A DNA stretch of 64,000 bases from Brevundimonas sp. SORGH_AS_0993 (GTDB lineage Bacteria > Pseudomonadota > Alphaproteobacteria > Caulobacterales > Caulobacteraceae), in contig NZ_JAUTAH010000001.1 in NCBI RefSeq assembly GCF_030818545.1, positions 1,989,001 through 2,053,000 on the forward strand, read 5' to 3'. A model generated the notes under the pieces. It did not search any database. It was not told the origin of the DNA and worked only from the letters and a program-made list of their open reading frames with translations. Below are positions 9,235 to 18,096 of the stretch, in pieces; the stretch's first letter is position 1; each line of letters begins with the position of its first letter. The position numbers and the translations under genes are program-made.

Positions 9235-10247
9235 GTCCCCAGGCCTCGGCGCACGATTATGCCGATCGAGGTCGTGGTGAACCCGCTCAGCATCATCTTC
9301 AAATGCGGGTCTTGGCGATAGGGCGGCATATCCAAGTATCGATCGACTTGCCCCTCGCCCGGGTTCCAGTCCATGGTCGCCACTTTGTGCCCCTTGACCC
9401 GAAGACGTTGCGCAAGGGCTTCAAGGTCACGCCTGCGGAACAGCACCGTTCCCAGATTATCGACGGTGTCGGTATCGGACGAGACGTTGTATTCCGTCGT
9501 GTGAACCGCCCATCCGCCCGGGAGGAGACACTCGACGGAGCGCTCGATGAACGTCAGCCCCTTTTCGATGGACCCCAGATGCTCAAGCGCGCACGCCGAC
9601 CAGCAGAAATCGTAGCCGATCAGATCGGCGGCGACGTGGTTCATGTCGCAGAAACGAAACTCGACGTTTCGGTCGAACAGGTCGTCCGGGCAGACGACGC
9701 TGTTTCTAAGCGCTTCCTTGCCTCCGGCATGTTGGTTCGTGGCCTGCCAACCCGCCTCGACGATGCCGTCGGGAGCCAGATCGGTCGCCGTCACGGCCAC
9801 GCCTTCCGAAGCGAACAGAGCCGCCAACGGCTCACGTCCAACGCCGAATCCCAGGCCGCGACGCCCGCTGGTGCAGACGCCGCGTTCCCATAACGCCTGA
9901 GCGACAAACACGAACTCCCAGAGCTTGCGATGATACCTCAGCCCTTCGCCCAGCCGTCTTGTCCAGTAAGAGAAATACGGTTGATGGAAACTGTCCTGGC
10001 GGCACATCGCGCTTTGTTCAAACACCCTCTCGCCGGGGACTGAAGCGTCTAATAAGGGCGGCTGCCCTCGCCAGACCGAATCCGCAGGCAGCATCAGTTG
10101 CGCCAATGCCTGCTGCATCTCGCGGCGGTGTTCGCGGTGACTAATCTCCATGCGACGCACGGATCGTTCTACGGCGGCAAAGCGCGACGGCAACCGGCTC
10201 AGCCGAAAGAATGGCCGCAACAGGCGTCCAAGGCCGTTCTGAATCAT
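9231..10247 (-). CDS. Class I SAM-dependent methyltransferase, polysaccharide type
   Basis: A 338-residue protein with a Rossmann SAM-binding motif I (GLGFGVGREPLAALFA, then VTATDLAP) and a WSACALEHLG motif typical of small-molecule methyltransferases linked to surface sugars. The N-terminal 90 residues contain a helical, probably coiled region (RFAAVERSVRRMEISHREHR). The frame is open to 10391, but that extension would be a translation of the terminator hairpin of the upstream gene. The ATG at 10247, with GGGAA seven bases before it, is therefore preferred. Base composition is less GC rich than its neighbours, and it is an isolated insertion between two core genes. Substrate unknown. Confidence 0.75.
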   Translation of the reverse strand: MIQNGLGRLLRPFFRLSRLPSRFAAVERSVRRMEISHREHRREMQQALAQLMLPADSVWRGQPPLLDASVPGERVFEQSAMCRQDSFHQPYFSYWTRRLGEGLRYHRKLWEFVFVAQALWERGVCTSGRRGLGFGVGREPLAALFASEGVAVTATDLAPDGIVEAGWQATNQHAGGKEALRNSVVCPDDLFDRNVEFRFCDMNHVAADLIGYDFCWSACALEHLGSIEKGLTFIERSVECLLPGGWAVHTTEYNVSSDTDTVDNLGTVLFRRRDLEALAQRLRVKGHKVATMDWNPGEGQVDRYLDMPPYRQDPHLKMMLSGFTTTSIGIIVRRGLGT

Positions 10248-10360
10248 ACAAAATTCCCAGACGTCGAGGTCAAGCTCACCTGATAGCGACAAAATCAGCC
10301 GAAGGTGCAGAAATACATACCCAAGATAGGCGAGGAACCGATCAATCCGGTAGCCAAATG

Positions 10361-10385
10361 AAAAGGGCCCAGCGAGGGGCCCTTT
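10361..10385 (-). terminator. Intrinsic terminator of the Bax-inhibitor-1 gene
   Basis: AAAGGGCCC and GGGCCCTTT form a 9-bp stem around a six-base loop, and on the minus strand the stem runs into TTTT. It lies 24 bases after the stop of the upstream gene. Bases 10248-10360 between it and the methyltransferase start hold only that gene's presumed promoter and leader. Confidence 0.8.
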
Positions 10386-10408
10386 CCGCACCGATCTTTC
10401 GAAAGACC

Positions 10409-11158
10409 TTAGTTCCGGTTGCCGCCCAGGAAGGCCAGCAAGAATTGGAACAGGTTCACGAAGTTGATGAACAGGCTCAACGCGCCGAAGCCGGTGGCCA
10501 CGCCCATGGCGTTCTGGTCGCCGCCCAAGGCGTAGTAGGTCATCTTCAGACGCTGGGTGTCGTAGGCGATCAGGCCCGAGAAGATCAGAACGCCCAGGCC
10601 CGAAATGATCAGATAAAACACGCCCGACTGCAGGAACATGTTGACGATCGAGGCGACGATCAGGCCGATCACGCCCATGATCAGGAAGGTGCCCATACCG
10701 GTCAGGTCCTTCTTGGTGGTGTAGCCCACCAGGCTCAGACCCCCGAAGGCCGCCGCCGTCACCAGGAAGGTGGTGGCCAGCGAACCGCCCGTATAGCGCA
10801 GGAACAGGATGCCCAGGCCCGCGCCGATCGTGGCGACCACGGCCCAGTAGAGCAGGTTCACGCCCTTGGCCGTCGGGTTCTTCATGAAGAACATCGAGCC
10901 GAACAGCAGGACAAGGGGCGAGAACTGGAGGATCATGCCCAGCATGGTGAGGCCTAGGCGCCCATCGACCGTCTGTACGTAGAAGAGATCCCGGACACCT
11001 TCGACATTGCCCGTCACATAGGCCAGGGCCGCCGCGACAACGAGGCCCAAGGCCAGCTTGTTGTACACGCCCAGCATGAAGCTGCGCAGGCCGGCGTCGA
11101 CCGACATGTCGGCCGTCTGCGGCAAGGGTCGGGCGTAGCCGTTATTGAAATCGCTCAT
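10409..11158 (-). CDS. Bax inhibitor-1 / YccA family membrane protein
   Basis: A 249-residue protein with seven hydrophobic segments and the family signature near the C-terminus (SGLIAYDTQRLKMTYYALG). It should be an inner-membrane protein; bacterial relatives act as pH-sensitive calcium leak channels or modulate FtsH-dependent proteolysis. The start MSDFNNGYARP at 11158 is preferred over the open frame to 11305, because the extension is not family-like and would overlap the leader of the divergent thpR gene. The gene ends in a good intrinsic terminator. Confidence 0.92.
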   Translation of the reverse strand: MSDFNNGYARPLPQTADMSVDAGLRSFMLGVYNKLALGLVVAAALAYVTGNVEGVRDLFYVQTVDGRLGLTMLGMILQFSPLVLLFGSMFFMKNPTAKGVNLLYWAVVATIGAGLGILFLRYTGGSLATTFLVTAAAFGGLSLVGYTTKKDLTGMGTFLIMGVIGLIVASIVNMFLQSGVFYLIISGLGVLIFSGLIAYDTQRLKMTYYALGGDQNAMGVATGFGALSLFINFVNLFQFLLAFLGGNRN

Positions 11159-11288
11159 GGCGACGAACTTTCTCCGTTTGGCCGGGGAGACTTCCCCGGT
11201 CACAGGCCTTGAATATCGGGAGCCGAGGCTCCCAGTGCAAGGAAAACCGGACTTGGAAGCGGCGGTTCCGGCCGCTACCAACGGTCGC

Positions 11289-11828
11289 ATGTTGCGCCTG
11301 TTCACCGCCCTGACCCTGCCGCCCGATGTCGGCGAGATGCTTCAGCGGCGTCAGTCCGGCCTGCCCGGCGCCCGCTGGCGGCCGCTGGACGCCTTGCACG
11401 TCACCCTGGCCTTCTACGGCGAGACCGACGAGCGCCGGGCCGACGACCTGGCCTCGGAACTGGCCCGCGTCGCCGGCGCCCCCTTCGAGATCGTGCTGAA
11501 AGGGGTCGGCGCCTTCGGCGACAACCACCGCAGCCACACGCTGTGGGCCGGGGTCGAAACGCCCAACGCCCGCCTGTCGGTCCTGGCCGGACGCTGCAAG
11601 GCGGCGGGCCAGCGCGCGGGCGCAGTCATGGAGACGCGCGACTATCGCCCCCACGTCACCCTGGCCTATCTGAAACCCCAGACGAACCCGGACCGCATCG
11701 GCGCCTGGATGGCCGGGCACAATCTGCTGCATTCGCCGCCGATCCGCATCGACCGCTTCGGCCTGTATTCCAGCGTCCTGACCGACAGCGGCAGCCATTA
11801 CGAACTGGAGCGGGAGTATCTGCTGTGA
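11289..11828 (+). CDS. thpR: RNA 2',3'-cyclic phosphodiesterase
   Basis: Member of the 2H phosphoesterase family that opens 2',3'-cyclic phosphates on RNA. The 179-residue product has the two HxTx motifs: HVTLAF (His37, Thr39) and HVTLAY (His122, Thr124). MLRLFTALTLP is the usual N-terminus, so the ATG at 11289 is chosen over the open frame from 11145. Its stop overlaps the GTG start of the next gene (GTGA), indicating translational coupling. Confidence 0.92.
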   Translation: MLRLFTALTLPPDVGEMLQRRQSGLPGARWRPLDALHVTLAFYGETDERRADDLASELARVAGAPFEIVLKGVGAFGDNHRSHTLWAGVETPNARLSVLAGRCKAAGQRAGAVMETRDYRPHVTLAYLKPQTNPDRIGAWMAGHNLLHSPPIRIDRFGLYSSVLTDSGSHYELEREYLL

Positions 11829-12373
11829 TCGAACCCAGACTTGAAACCCAACGCCTGATCCTTCGCCCGCCGACGCTGGAGGACTTTCCGCGCTGGGCCG
11901 AGTTTCAGGCCGACCCTGAGACGACGCGCTTCATCGGCGGGGTCAAGACGCCCGCCGAGACCTGGCGCATCCTGGCGACCGTCGCCGGGGCGTGGAGCCT
12001 GACGGGCGTGGGCTTCTTCTCGGTCATCGAGAAATCCACCGGCCAGTGGCTGGGTCGGATCGGGCCGTGGCGGCCGCACGGCTGGCCAGGGTCGGAGGTC
12101 GGTTGGTCGCTGCACCCCGACGCCACGGGCAAGGGCTATGCGCTGGAGGCCGCCGTCGCCAGCATGGACTACGCCTTCGATGTTCTGGGCTGGGACGACG
12201 TCATCCACACCATCGAGGGCGGCAACGCCGCCTCGGCCCGCCTGGCCCAGCGTCTGGGGTCGCGCAATCGCGGCAAGGCCAGCCTGCCCGAACCCTTCGC
12301 CGACGTCGTCGCCGACGTGTGGGGCCAGACGCGCGAAGAATGGGCGGTCAACCGCGAGACCCTGAACGCCTGA
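11825..12373 (+). CDS. GNAT family N-acetyltransferase (RimJ/RimL-like)
   Basis: A 182-residue acetyltransferase. It begins IEPRLETQRLILRPPTLEDF, the standard start of RimJ/RimL-type GNAT proteins, and has GWSLHPDATGKGYALEA in the acetyl-CoA binding region (Q/RxxGxG/A-like) and a GNAASARLAQRLG motif. The GTG start overlaps the thpR stop. The acceptor (protein N-terminus or small molecule) cannot be read from the sequence. Confidence 0.9.
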   Translation: MIEPRLETQRLILRPPTLEDFPRWAEFQADPETTRFIGGVKTPAETWRILATVAGAWSLTGVGFFSVIEKSTGQWLGRIGPWRPHGWPGSEVGWSLHPDATGKGYALEAAVASMDYAFDVLGWDDVIHTIEGGNAASARLAQRLGSRNRGKASLPEPFADVVADVWGQTREEWAVNRETLNA

Positions 12374-12421
12374 ACGGCCCCCGCCCTTGCGACAAGAACG
12401 TAGAGGGAACATAAGGGTCAG

Positions 12422-12865
12422 ATGACCGCCGCCGTCCCTCTCGAACTCGTCTTCAGCCGCCCGGAGACGACCCTGTCGGTGACGCGCGGCGCGGCACGGC
12501 TGCTTATGGACCTGGGATATGCGCCGCTGCTGGAGGTCTGTTTGCCGAACGGGCGGCGGGCCGACGTCATGGGCGTGGGGCGGCGCGGCGACATCGTCAT
12601 CTGCGAAGTGAAGTCGGGCGTCGACGACTATCGCGTCGACCGCAAATGGCAGGAGTACGGCCCCTTCTGCGACGCCTTCTATTTCGCCGTGGCGCCCGAG
12701 TTTCCGCAGGGCATCCTGCCCGAAGAGCCCGGCCTGATCGTCGCCGACGGCTTCGGCGGGGCGGTGGTGCGCGAAGCGGGCCTGACGCCGCTGGCGCCCG
12801 CGCGGCGCAAGGCCCTGACCCTGGCCTTCGCCCGGCTGGGCGCGCTGCGGACGATGCGCGACTAG
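12422..12865 (+). CDS. mmcB: MmcB family DNA repair protein, putative nuclease
   Basis: A 147-residue protein matching the alphaproteobacterial MmcB family, which is linked to survival of mitomycin C and other DNA damage and carries a restriction-endonuclease-like fold. GRRADVMGVGRRGDIVICEVKSG contains the D...ExK arrangement expected of that fold. AAGGG lies ahead of the ATG. In Caulobacter the homologue belongs to the SOS regulon, but no convincing LexA box is visible here. The gene converges on the NlpC/P60 gene with a four-base overlap of 3' ends. Confidence 0.85.
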   Translation: MTAAVPLELVFSRPETTLSVTRGAARLLMDLGYAPLLEVCLPNGRRADVMGVGRRGDIVICEVKSGVDDYRVDRKWQEYGPFCDAFYFAVAPEFPQGILPEEPGLIVADGFGGAVVREAGLTPLAPARRKALTLAFARLGALRTMRD

Positions 12866-13647
12866 AGGCGGCGGAACATCGCCGTTTCGAACCCTTCGGC
12901 GACCAGACGGGCCTCGACCTCGGCCAGGGGCTCGATCACCACCCCTTTGCCGCCGGTGGCGTGAATGATCCGTTCGCCGTCCAGCATCAGGGCCGAATGG
13001 CCGGTCCAGTCGTGATCGCCCCGGGGTGCCAGCCAGACCACGATGTCGTTTCGCCGGGCGTCGGTCGCGGCGACCGCATGCCCCAGCCGCGCCTGTCCGT
13101 CCGAGCGGCGCGGTCCCGGCAGGCCGCAGGCCAGCAAGGTCTGCTGCACCAGTCCCGAACAGTCGGTGGAGATCGAGGATCGCGCGCCCAGTTCGTGCGG
13201 CCGTCCCAAAAGACGCTCGGCCACCGCGACCAGATCGGTCTCGAAGGCGCCGACGGGGCTGAGCGCGCCCGCATCCCGCCCTTCGCGCCCCTCGACCACC
13301 AGGGCGTTCAGCGGCAGGGCGCCGTCCACGCCCGCCACCCGATGCGTCGCCAGCGGCGCGCCGGCCGACAGACTGTCCGCCACCACCCAGCCGACCACGC
13401 CGTCGCGGCGCGCCCGGCCCCACGCCCGGCCGTTCGATCGCTCCAGAACGTCGAAGATTTCGCCATGCAGCAGTTGGTCGATCCGTGTCTCTGCGTCCGA
13501 CAGCACATCCGCCACGGCCACGCGGCAATGCATGGCCTGGGTCGCGCGATAGACCTCCGCGCGCACCAGACCTTCCAACGCCTGTTCGGCGAGGTCGGGA
13601 CGGGCGAGGCGGTCGCCGGGCGGAACAAGATCGAGGACGTCGGTCAA
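12862..13647 (-). CDS. NlpC/P60 cysteine peptidase with SH3 domains
   Basis: Predicted cell-wall peptidase of 261 residues that would cut peptide stems of peptidoglycan. The N-terminal half has bacterial-SH3-like segments (LHGEIFDVLERSNGRAWGRA and VVADSL). The C-terminal NlpC/P60 domain has the catalytic DCSGLVQ (Cys), GHSALML (His) and a third polar site HATG. No signal peptide is obvious. It lies on the same strand as the M17 aminopeptidase gene, with the small membrane-protein gene between them on the other strand. Confidence 0.88.
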   Translation of the reverse strand: MTDVLDLVPPGDRLARPDLAEQALEGLVRAEVYRATQAMHCRVAVADVLSDAETRIDQLLHGEIFDVLERSNGRAWGRARRDGVVGWVVADSLSAGAPLATHRVAGVDGALPLNALVVEGREGRDAGALSPVGAFETDLVAVAERLLGRPHELGARSSISTDCSGLVQQTLLACGLPGPRRSDGQARLGHAVAATDARRNDIVVWLAPRGDHDWTGHSALMLDGERIIHATGGKGVVIEPLAEVEARLVAEGFETAMFRRL

Positions 13648-13830
13648 CGTGAACTCGCGTGATTGAGCCCGCAGCGTTAGCGCCCGATGGCTTAGGGGCC
13701 GTTAACGCGCGTCGCTTTTTCGAAGGAAATCAACAGAACTCTGTTCTCTAGATCGAGACGCCATATTGAAGCTTCGCCGCAGGACTCCATTTTGAATGAT
13801 GGACGCCGTTCCGGCGTATCGGAGGTTCTG

Positions 13831-14310
13831 GTGCTTTTGTCGCTGCTTCTGCTGATCGTGCTTTGCCTGACCGTGGCCGACGGAGGGCCTCTCGGGGTCG
13901 CTCTGCGGCGATGGCTTGTGCAAGAGCCGGTGCGACGTCTGGCGCGTGTGTCCCGAGGTCGGGCGGTGGGCATAGGCCTGATCGTACTGCTCGGGGTCGC
14001 CGCCATCGTTCTGTTCGAGACGGAAGGCGTGCGGCTCTTCTCGATGGCCGCGCCGGATATGATCGCGTGGGTCCTGATGTTCGACGTGACCGTCATCTTC
14101 GATCTGGTCATCCTGGCCATCAGTCTGCGCGCCGCAGCAGGCTGGCGCGGCGTAGTACGACAGCGGGACATGGCCCTTGGCCTGATCCGCGCCCTGATCG
14201 GCCGGATCGGACGCGAGGCGCGGTCACGGTCGGCGCGGGCCAGAAAACCTAGGCCGACGCGATCTCTCTCCAACGAAGACGAGCCGGACGCGGGCTTCGC
14301 CTTCGCTTGA
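13831..14310 (+). CDS. Hypothetical membrane protein
   Basis: A 159-residue protein I do not recognise. Three hydrophobic segments are visible (about 1-20, 45-65 and 80-100), followed by a basic tail with an RSRSARARKPRP stretch. The frame opens earlier with a TTG at 13792, but GGAGG at 13821-13825 points to the GTG at 13831 as the true start. The third codon position is GC biased like the neighbours, which supports it being a gene. It ends two bases before the stop of the convergent aminopeptidase gene. Confidence 0.6.
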   Translation: MLLSLLLLIVLCLTVADGGPLGVALRRWLVQEPVRRLARVSRGRAVGIGLIVLLGVAAIVLFETEGVRLFSMAAPDMIAWVLMFDVTVIFDLVILAISLRAAAGWRGVVRQRDMALGLIRALIGRIGREARSRSARARKPRPTRSLSNEDEPDAGFAFA

Positions 14311-14312
14311 AC

Positions 14313-15704
14313 TCAACCGGCGTAGCGCGCCTTCAGCATGGCGTAGCAGGCTCTAAGCGCCTGGGCCTCGCCGCCTTCGGGGAAGCCGGGGCGGGCGCGG
14401 GGGTTCCAGGCGAAGATGTCCATATGCGCCCAGGCTCCCGTCGTCGGCGCGAACTGCTGCAGGAACAGGGCCGCCGTCACCGATCCGGCCTGAGCCCAGG
14501 CCGAGGAGTCGTTCTTCATGTCGGCGATCTCGGTGTCGAGCGCCGCGCGATAGCCGGGCCACAGCGGCATCCGCCACAGCGGATCACGCACCTCGGCCGC
14601 CGCCGCCAGCAACTGGCCCGCCAGCGTCTCGTCGTCCGTATAGAGGGGCGGCAGGTCCGGCCCCAGGGCGATCCGCGCCGCCCCGGTCAGGGTGGCGAAA
14701 TCCAGCGTCAGGTCCGGTTCGTGTTCGCCCGCCCGCGTCAGGGCGTCGGCCAGGATCAGCCGCCCCTCGGCGTCCGTATTGCCGACCTCGATGGTCAGGC
14801 CCTTGCGGCTGTTCAGGATGTCGCCGGGCCGGAAGGCGTCGCCGGACACCGCATTCTCCACCGCCGCCACGATCACCACCAGCCGCACCGGCAGATCGGC
14901 CTGCATCACCAGCCGCCCCAGCGCCAGGGCGTGGGCCGAACCGCCCATGTCCTTCTTCATGTTCCGCATCCCGGCGGCGGGCTTCAGGTCCAATCCGCCG
15001 GTGTCGAACACCACCCCCTTGCCGACCAGGGCCACCAGCGGCAGGTCGGCGCGGTCCAGCTTCCAGCCGATCTCGATCAAACGCGGCGCGCGGTGCGGGG
15101 CGGCGGCGCGGCCGACGGCGTGGATGGCGGGATAGTTGTCGTCCAGCAAGGCGTCGCCGGTCGTGACGGTGATCTCGGCTCCCGCGCTTTCGGCGATCTC
15201 GCGGGCGATGGTCTCGATCTGCAGCGGCCCCATGTCGGCGGCGGGGGTGTCGACCATCTCGCGCGCCAGGGCGCAGGCGGCGGCGATGCGCGAGACCTCG
15301 GCCGCGTCCAGCCCCTCTGGCGCGACCAGCCTGACCGGCGCACGATCCGGCCGGGCCTTGTAGCGGTCGAACACATAGGCCCCCAACAGGAAGGCCAGGG
15401 CCGCCTGATGCGCCGTCTCGCCCTCCAGCGCCAGCCGGTACAGCCCGCCCGGCAACCGCGCCGACAGGCCCCGCGCCATCATCGGATCGAAGGTCCGGCC
15501 AGTTCCAACCAGGACCTCGGCGACACCGCCCTCGGCGTTTGGAACGGTCAAAACCTGACCAAGCTTGCCTTCAAACCGCTGCGCTTCTGCCCATTGCTTG
15601 GCGACACCGCACAACTCCTGCAAAGGAGTTGCAAAGTGGATCTGCACCGCAGCACACTCCCCCGCCAAAACAAGCTCAACCTGCTGCCCCATAAAGCTTA
15701 TCAT
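14313..15704 (-). CDS. M17 leucyl aminopeptidase family protein
   Basis: A 463-residue cytosolic dimetal aminopeptidase. KGVVFDTGGLDLKP, KKDMGGSAHA and the family signature NTDAEGRLIL are present with their metal ligands. It releases N-terminal residues from peptides. The first codons lie at the edge of an AT-rich insert; ATGATAAGC at 15704 and ATG at 15692 are both possible starts and neither has a clear ribosome-binding site. The native upstream region may have been replaced by the insert, which could alter both the N-terminus and the promoter. Confidence 0.9.
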   Translation of the reverse strand: MISFMGQQVELVLAGECAAVQIHFATPLQELCGVAKQWAEAQRFEGKLGQVLTVPNAEGGVAEVLVGTGRTFDPMMARGLSARLPGGLYRLALEGETAHQAALAFLLGAYVFDRYKARPDRAPVRLVAPEGLDAAEVSRIAAACALAREMVDTPAADMGPLQIETIAREIAESAGAEITVTTGDALLDDNYPAIHAVGRAAAPHRAPRLIEIGWKLDRADLPLVALVGKGVVFDTGGLDLKPAAGMRNMKKDMGGSAHALALGRLVMQADLPVRLVVIVAAVENAVSGDAFRPGDILNSRKGLTIEVGNTDAEGRLILADALTRAGEHEPDLTLDFATLTGAARIALGPDLPPLYTDDETLAGQLLAAAAEVRDPLWRMPLWPGYRAALDTEIADMKNDSSAWAQAGSVTAALFLQQFAPTTGAWAHMDIFAWNPRARPGFPEGGEAQALRACYAMLKARYAG

Positions 15705-15741
15705 TCATCAAATATATTAATCGAAATAATAAATCACATCG

Positions 15742-16479
15742 CTATCGTATCAGACCCAAATCTACACAAAGCGATAAGAAAGCGGCATTCCAGTTGAGAT
15801 CAGACCCCATCCAACCATCATCATCACCCTTTGGAACTTGGATGTATCTAATGTCATCATGCACAATCAAACCTTTGTAAAATTCGCTCTGATGCGCATT
15901 TGCCAATACGAAATTTTGCGCCCCTAAATCGACAAGAGCATCTCTGATTTCATGCATCCGAACTGAATCCAGAGAATCTCCGTTATATTCTCTTCTTATA
16001 TAGCATTTTGGATCAGAGCTACGCGCTACTTCTAAAAATCGCTTGGCCAGATAAGAAAATTTCTCGTTAACACCATCAATATCTTGACGCACAAAAGATT
16101 CGTTAGTTGTGGCAGCTGGATTTCCACCCTTAAATTCGTGGTGAAAATAAATCCCAGTCTCGATTTCTCTAGCGCTGGGAAAACCCTCCCAGATTCCAAT
16201 TTCGAAATCTTCAGCTCGCAGAGGTTTGTGGCACCCGCGATTCAACGCCTTGATCAAGCCGTCAAATGGCGTGACTAAATTGTCGAAATAGCTGGTTTTG
16301 GGACGAAAAATTCGCCTCAACTGGCCAGCCACCATGCAGTTCCCTCCAAGCGATATAAAGCGCAATTTTCCACACCATACAGTTCTGCCAATATGTTTGT
16401 AGCTACCCTCGCCTTCACATAATGGCAATGACGACAGAATCGCCCCATTGATAGGTTTTGGCATCATTTCATTAACCAT
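15742..16479 (-). CDS. DUF1796 family putative cysteine peptidase
   Basis: About 245 residues with the pattern of DUF1796 papain-like proteins: LRFISLGGNCMVAGQLRR with the putative catalytic Cys, then TPFDGLIKAL, a His-containing FHHEF and a later LANAHQSE region. Such genes are often found among surface-polysaccharide clusters; their substrate is unknown. The gene is strikingly AT rich compared with both neighbours, a sign of transfer. The frame opens at 16521, but that ATG overlaps the ribosome-binding site of the divergent TPR gene; the ATG at 16479 has GGAGGA upstream, though at long spacing, so the start is uncertain. Confidence 0.65.
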   Translation of the reverse strand: MVNEMMPKPINGAILSSLPLCEGEGSYKHIGRTVWCGKLRFISLGGNCMVAGQLRRIFRPKTSYFDNLVTPFDGLIKALNRGCHKPLRAEDFEIGIWEGFPSAREIETGIYFHHEFKGGNPAATTNESFVRQDIDGVNEKFSYLAKRFLEVARSSDPKCYIRREYNGDSLDSVRMHEIRDALVDLGAQNFVLANAHQSEFYKGLIVHDDIRYIQVPKGDDDGWMGSDLNWNAAFLSLCVDLGLIR

Positions 16480-16524
16480 AAAGAGAGATGATCCTCCGAC
16501 GTGTCCACGCAAGGAAGACATTAA

Positions 16525-17379
16525 GTGGGGCGCTGCTTTTTCATATTATTCCGATCCGGTTTGGCTTTGTCTTTGGGATCAGGCCTCCCAGCAGCCAACG
16601 TAGCTGGCGACCCAGCCGCTACCTCAGCTGCTCAGCAACGCGGCCCGTCGTCGGCCCAGGTGCGCGCGACCTATGACCGGATGGACGCCCTGTCGCGGTC
16701 GGTCTTCTGGGCATCGGAACAGCAGGCCGATCCCACCGATGCGGTCGCGGGCGTCAAACTGGCCCAGGCCCTGCGCGAACTGGGCCGCTACGATCAGGCG
16801 GCCGAGGCGGCCCAGGTCACGCTGAACCTGAAACCGACCGATCTGGACGCCCTGCTGGAGCTGGGTCGCGCCCATATCGCGCGCGGCCAGGCCTTCTATG
16901 GCGTCGCCCCGCTGGAGAAGGCGCGCGACCTGGCCCCGCGCGACTGGCGGCCCTATTCGCTGCTGGGCGTGGCCTATGAGCAGGTGCGCCGCTTCGACGA
17001 CGCCCGCGCCGCCTGGAATCAGGCGCTGGTCGTGTCGCCCGACAACCCCGACGTCCTGGCCAACGCCGCCACCGCCGCCCTGACGCACGGCGACGCGCCG
17101 GGCGCCGAGGCCCTGCTGCGACGCGCCGCCGCCCAGCCGACCGCCTCGGCCAAGGTGCGCCAGAACCTGGCCCTGGCCCTGGGTCTTCAGGGCAAGATGG
17201 GCGAGGCCGAACAGATCCTGCGCCGCGAACTGCCGCCGGAACAGGCCGAGCAGAACCTGAACTGGCTGCGCGCCCGTTCCGCGCCCGGCGCGACGGCCGC
17301 CGCCGCGCCGCCCCAGGTCGCCGCCTCCGTCCCCGGCAGCGACACGGCCCGAACCTGGAATTCGCTTCAGGGCGGCTGA
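16525..17379 (+). CDS. TPR protein, likely exported
   Basis: A 284-residue protein with a hydrophobic N-terminus and about four tetratricopeptide repeats between residues 70 and 240 (for example ALRELGRYDQAAEAAQVTL and LGVAYEQVRRFDDARAAWNQAL). The C-terminal 40 residues are Ala/Pro rich. The layout is reminiscent of TadD-type pilus assembly proteins, but no tad genes are nearby. The GTG start has AGGAAG seven bases before it. The first 20 codons lie at the edge of the AT-rich insert carrying the DUF1796 gene, so the N-terminus may have been modified by that insertion. Confidence 0.75.
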   Translation: MGRCFFILFRSGLALSLGSGLPAANVAGDPAATSAAQQRGPSSAQVRATYDRMDALSRSVFWASEQQADPTDAVAGVKLAQALRELGRYDQAAEAAQVTLNLKPTDLDALLELGRAHIARGQAFYGVAPLEKARDLAPRDWRPYSLLGVAYEQVRRFDDARAAWNQALVVSPDNPDVLANAATAALTHGDAPGAEALLRRAAAQPTASAKVRQNLALALGLQGKMGEAEQILRRELPPEQAEQNLNWLRARSAPGATAAAAPPQVAASVPGSDTARTWNSLQGG

Positions 17380-17421
17380 TCCGACCGTTGCGGCGGACGC
17401 CCGCGCGTGGTGGATGAGGCC

Positions 17422-18093
17422 ATGACCCGCCTCCCCGCGTCCCGCGCCTACCAGGCCTTCCTGTTCGACATGGACGGCACATTGATCACCTCGACCGCCG
17501 CCGCCGAACGGGTCTGGACCCGATGGGCCGCGCGGCACGGTCTGGACGCGGCGGCCCTGCTGTCCGTCATGCATGGCGTGCGGGCCGCCGACACCATCCG
17601 CGGCCAGAACCTGCCCGACATAGACCTGGACGCCGAGATCGCCTGGGTCGAACGCGCCGAGATCGAGGATCTGGACGGCGTCGCCCCCATTCCCGGCGCC
17701 GTTGACTTCGTCGACCGCCTGCCGCCCGACCGCTGGGCCGTCGTCACCTCGGCCTCCACCCCACTCGCCCGCGCGCGTCTGAAGGCCGCCGGCGTCGTCC
17801 CGCCCGCCGTCCTGATCACCGCCGAGGATGTCGAACGCGGCAAGCCCGACCCGGCCGGCTATCTGAAGGCCGCCGCCGCCCTGGGCGTCGACATCGCCGA
17901 CTGTCTGGTGTTCGAGGACGCCGAGGCCGGCATCAAGGCGGGCGAAGCGGCCGGCGCCGAGGTGGTGGTGGTGACGGCCGCCTGGACGCATCCGCTGGCG
18001 ACTTCGCATCCGACCTTGGCCAACTATGGCGAAGCCCGGCTGGAGATCGAGACGGATGGGCGCTTGAGACTGTCTCCAATGGATCGAGGGTAA
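17422..18093 (+). CDS. HAD superfamily hydrolase, sugar-phosphatase-like
   Basis: A 223-residue phosphatase with all HAD motifs: DMDGT (nucleophile Asp), TSAST (motif II), KPDPAGY (motif III Lys) and FEDAEAGIKAG (motif IV). The pattern with a helical cap is that of phosphoglucomutase-like or small sugar-phosphate phosphatases (YfbT/GPP type). A GTG 15 bases upstream is an alternative start; the ATG fits the family start (MTRLPASRAYQAFLFD) and is preceded by GATGAGG. Three bases separate it from the SMI1/KNR4 gene. Confidence 0.87.
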   Translation: MTRLPASRAYQAFLFDMDGTLITSTAAAERVWTRWAARHGLDAAALLSVMHGVRAADTIRGQNLPDIDLDAEIAWVERAEIEDLDGVAPIPGAVDFVDRLPPDRWAVVTSASTPLARARLKAAGVVPPAVLITAEDVERGKPDPAGYLKAAAALGVDIADCLVFEDAEAGIKAGEAAGAEVVVVTAAWTHPLATSHPTLANYGEARLEIETDGRLRLSPMDRG

Positions 18094-18096
18094 GCC

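Noticed and set aside
10248-10391. N-terminal extension of the methyltransferase
   Set aside because: It would translate the intrinsic terminator of the Bax-inhibitor gene, and a better ATG with a ribosome-binding site exists at 10247.
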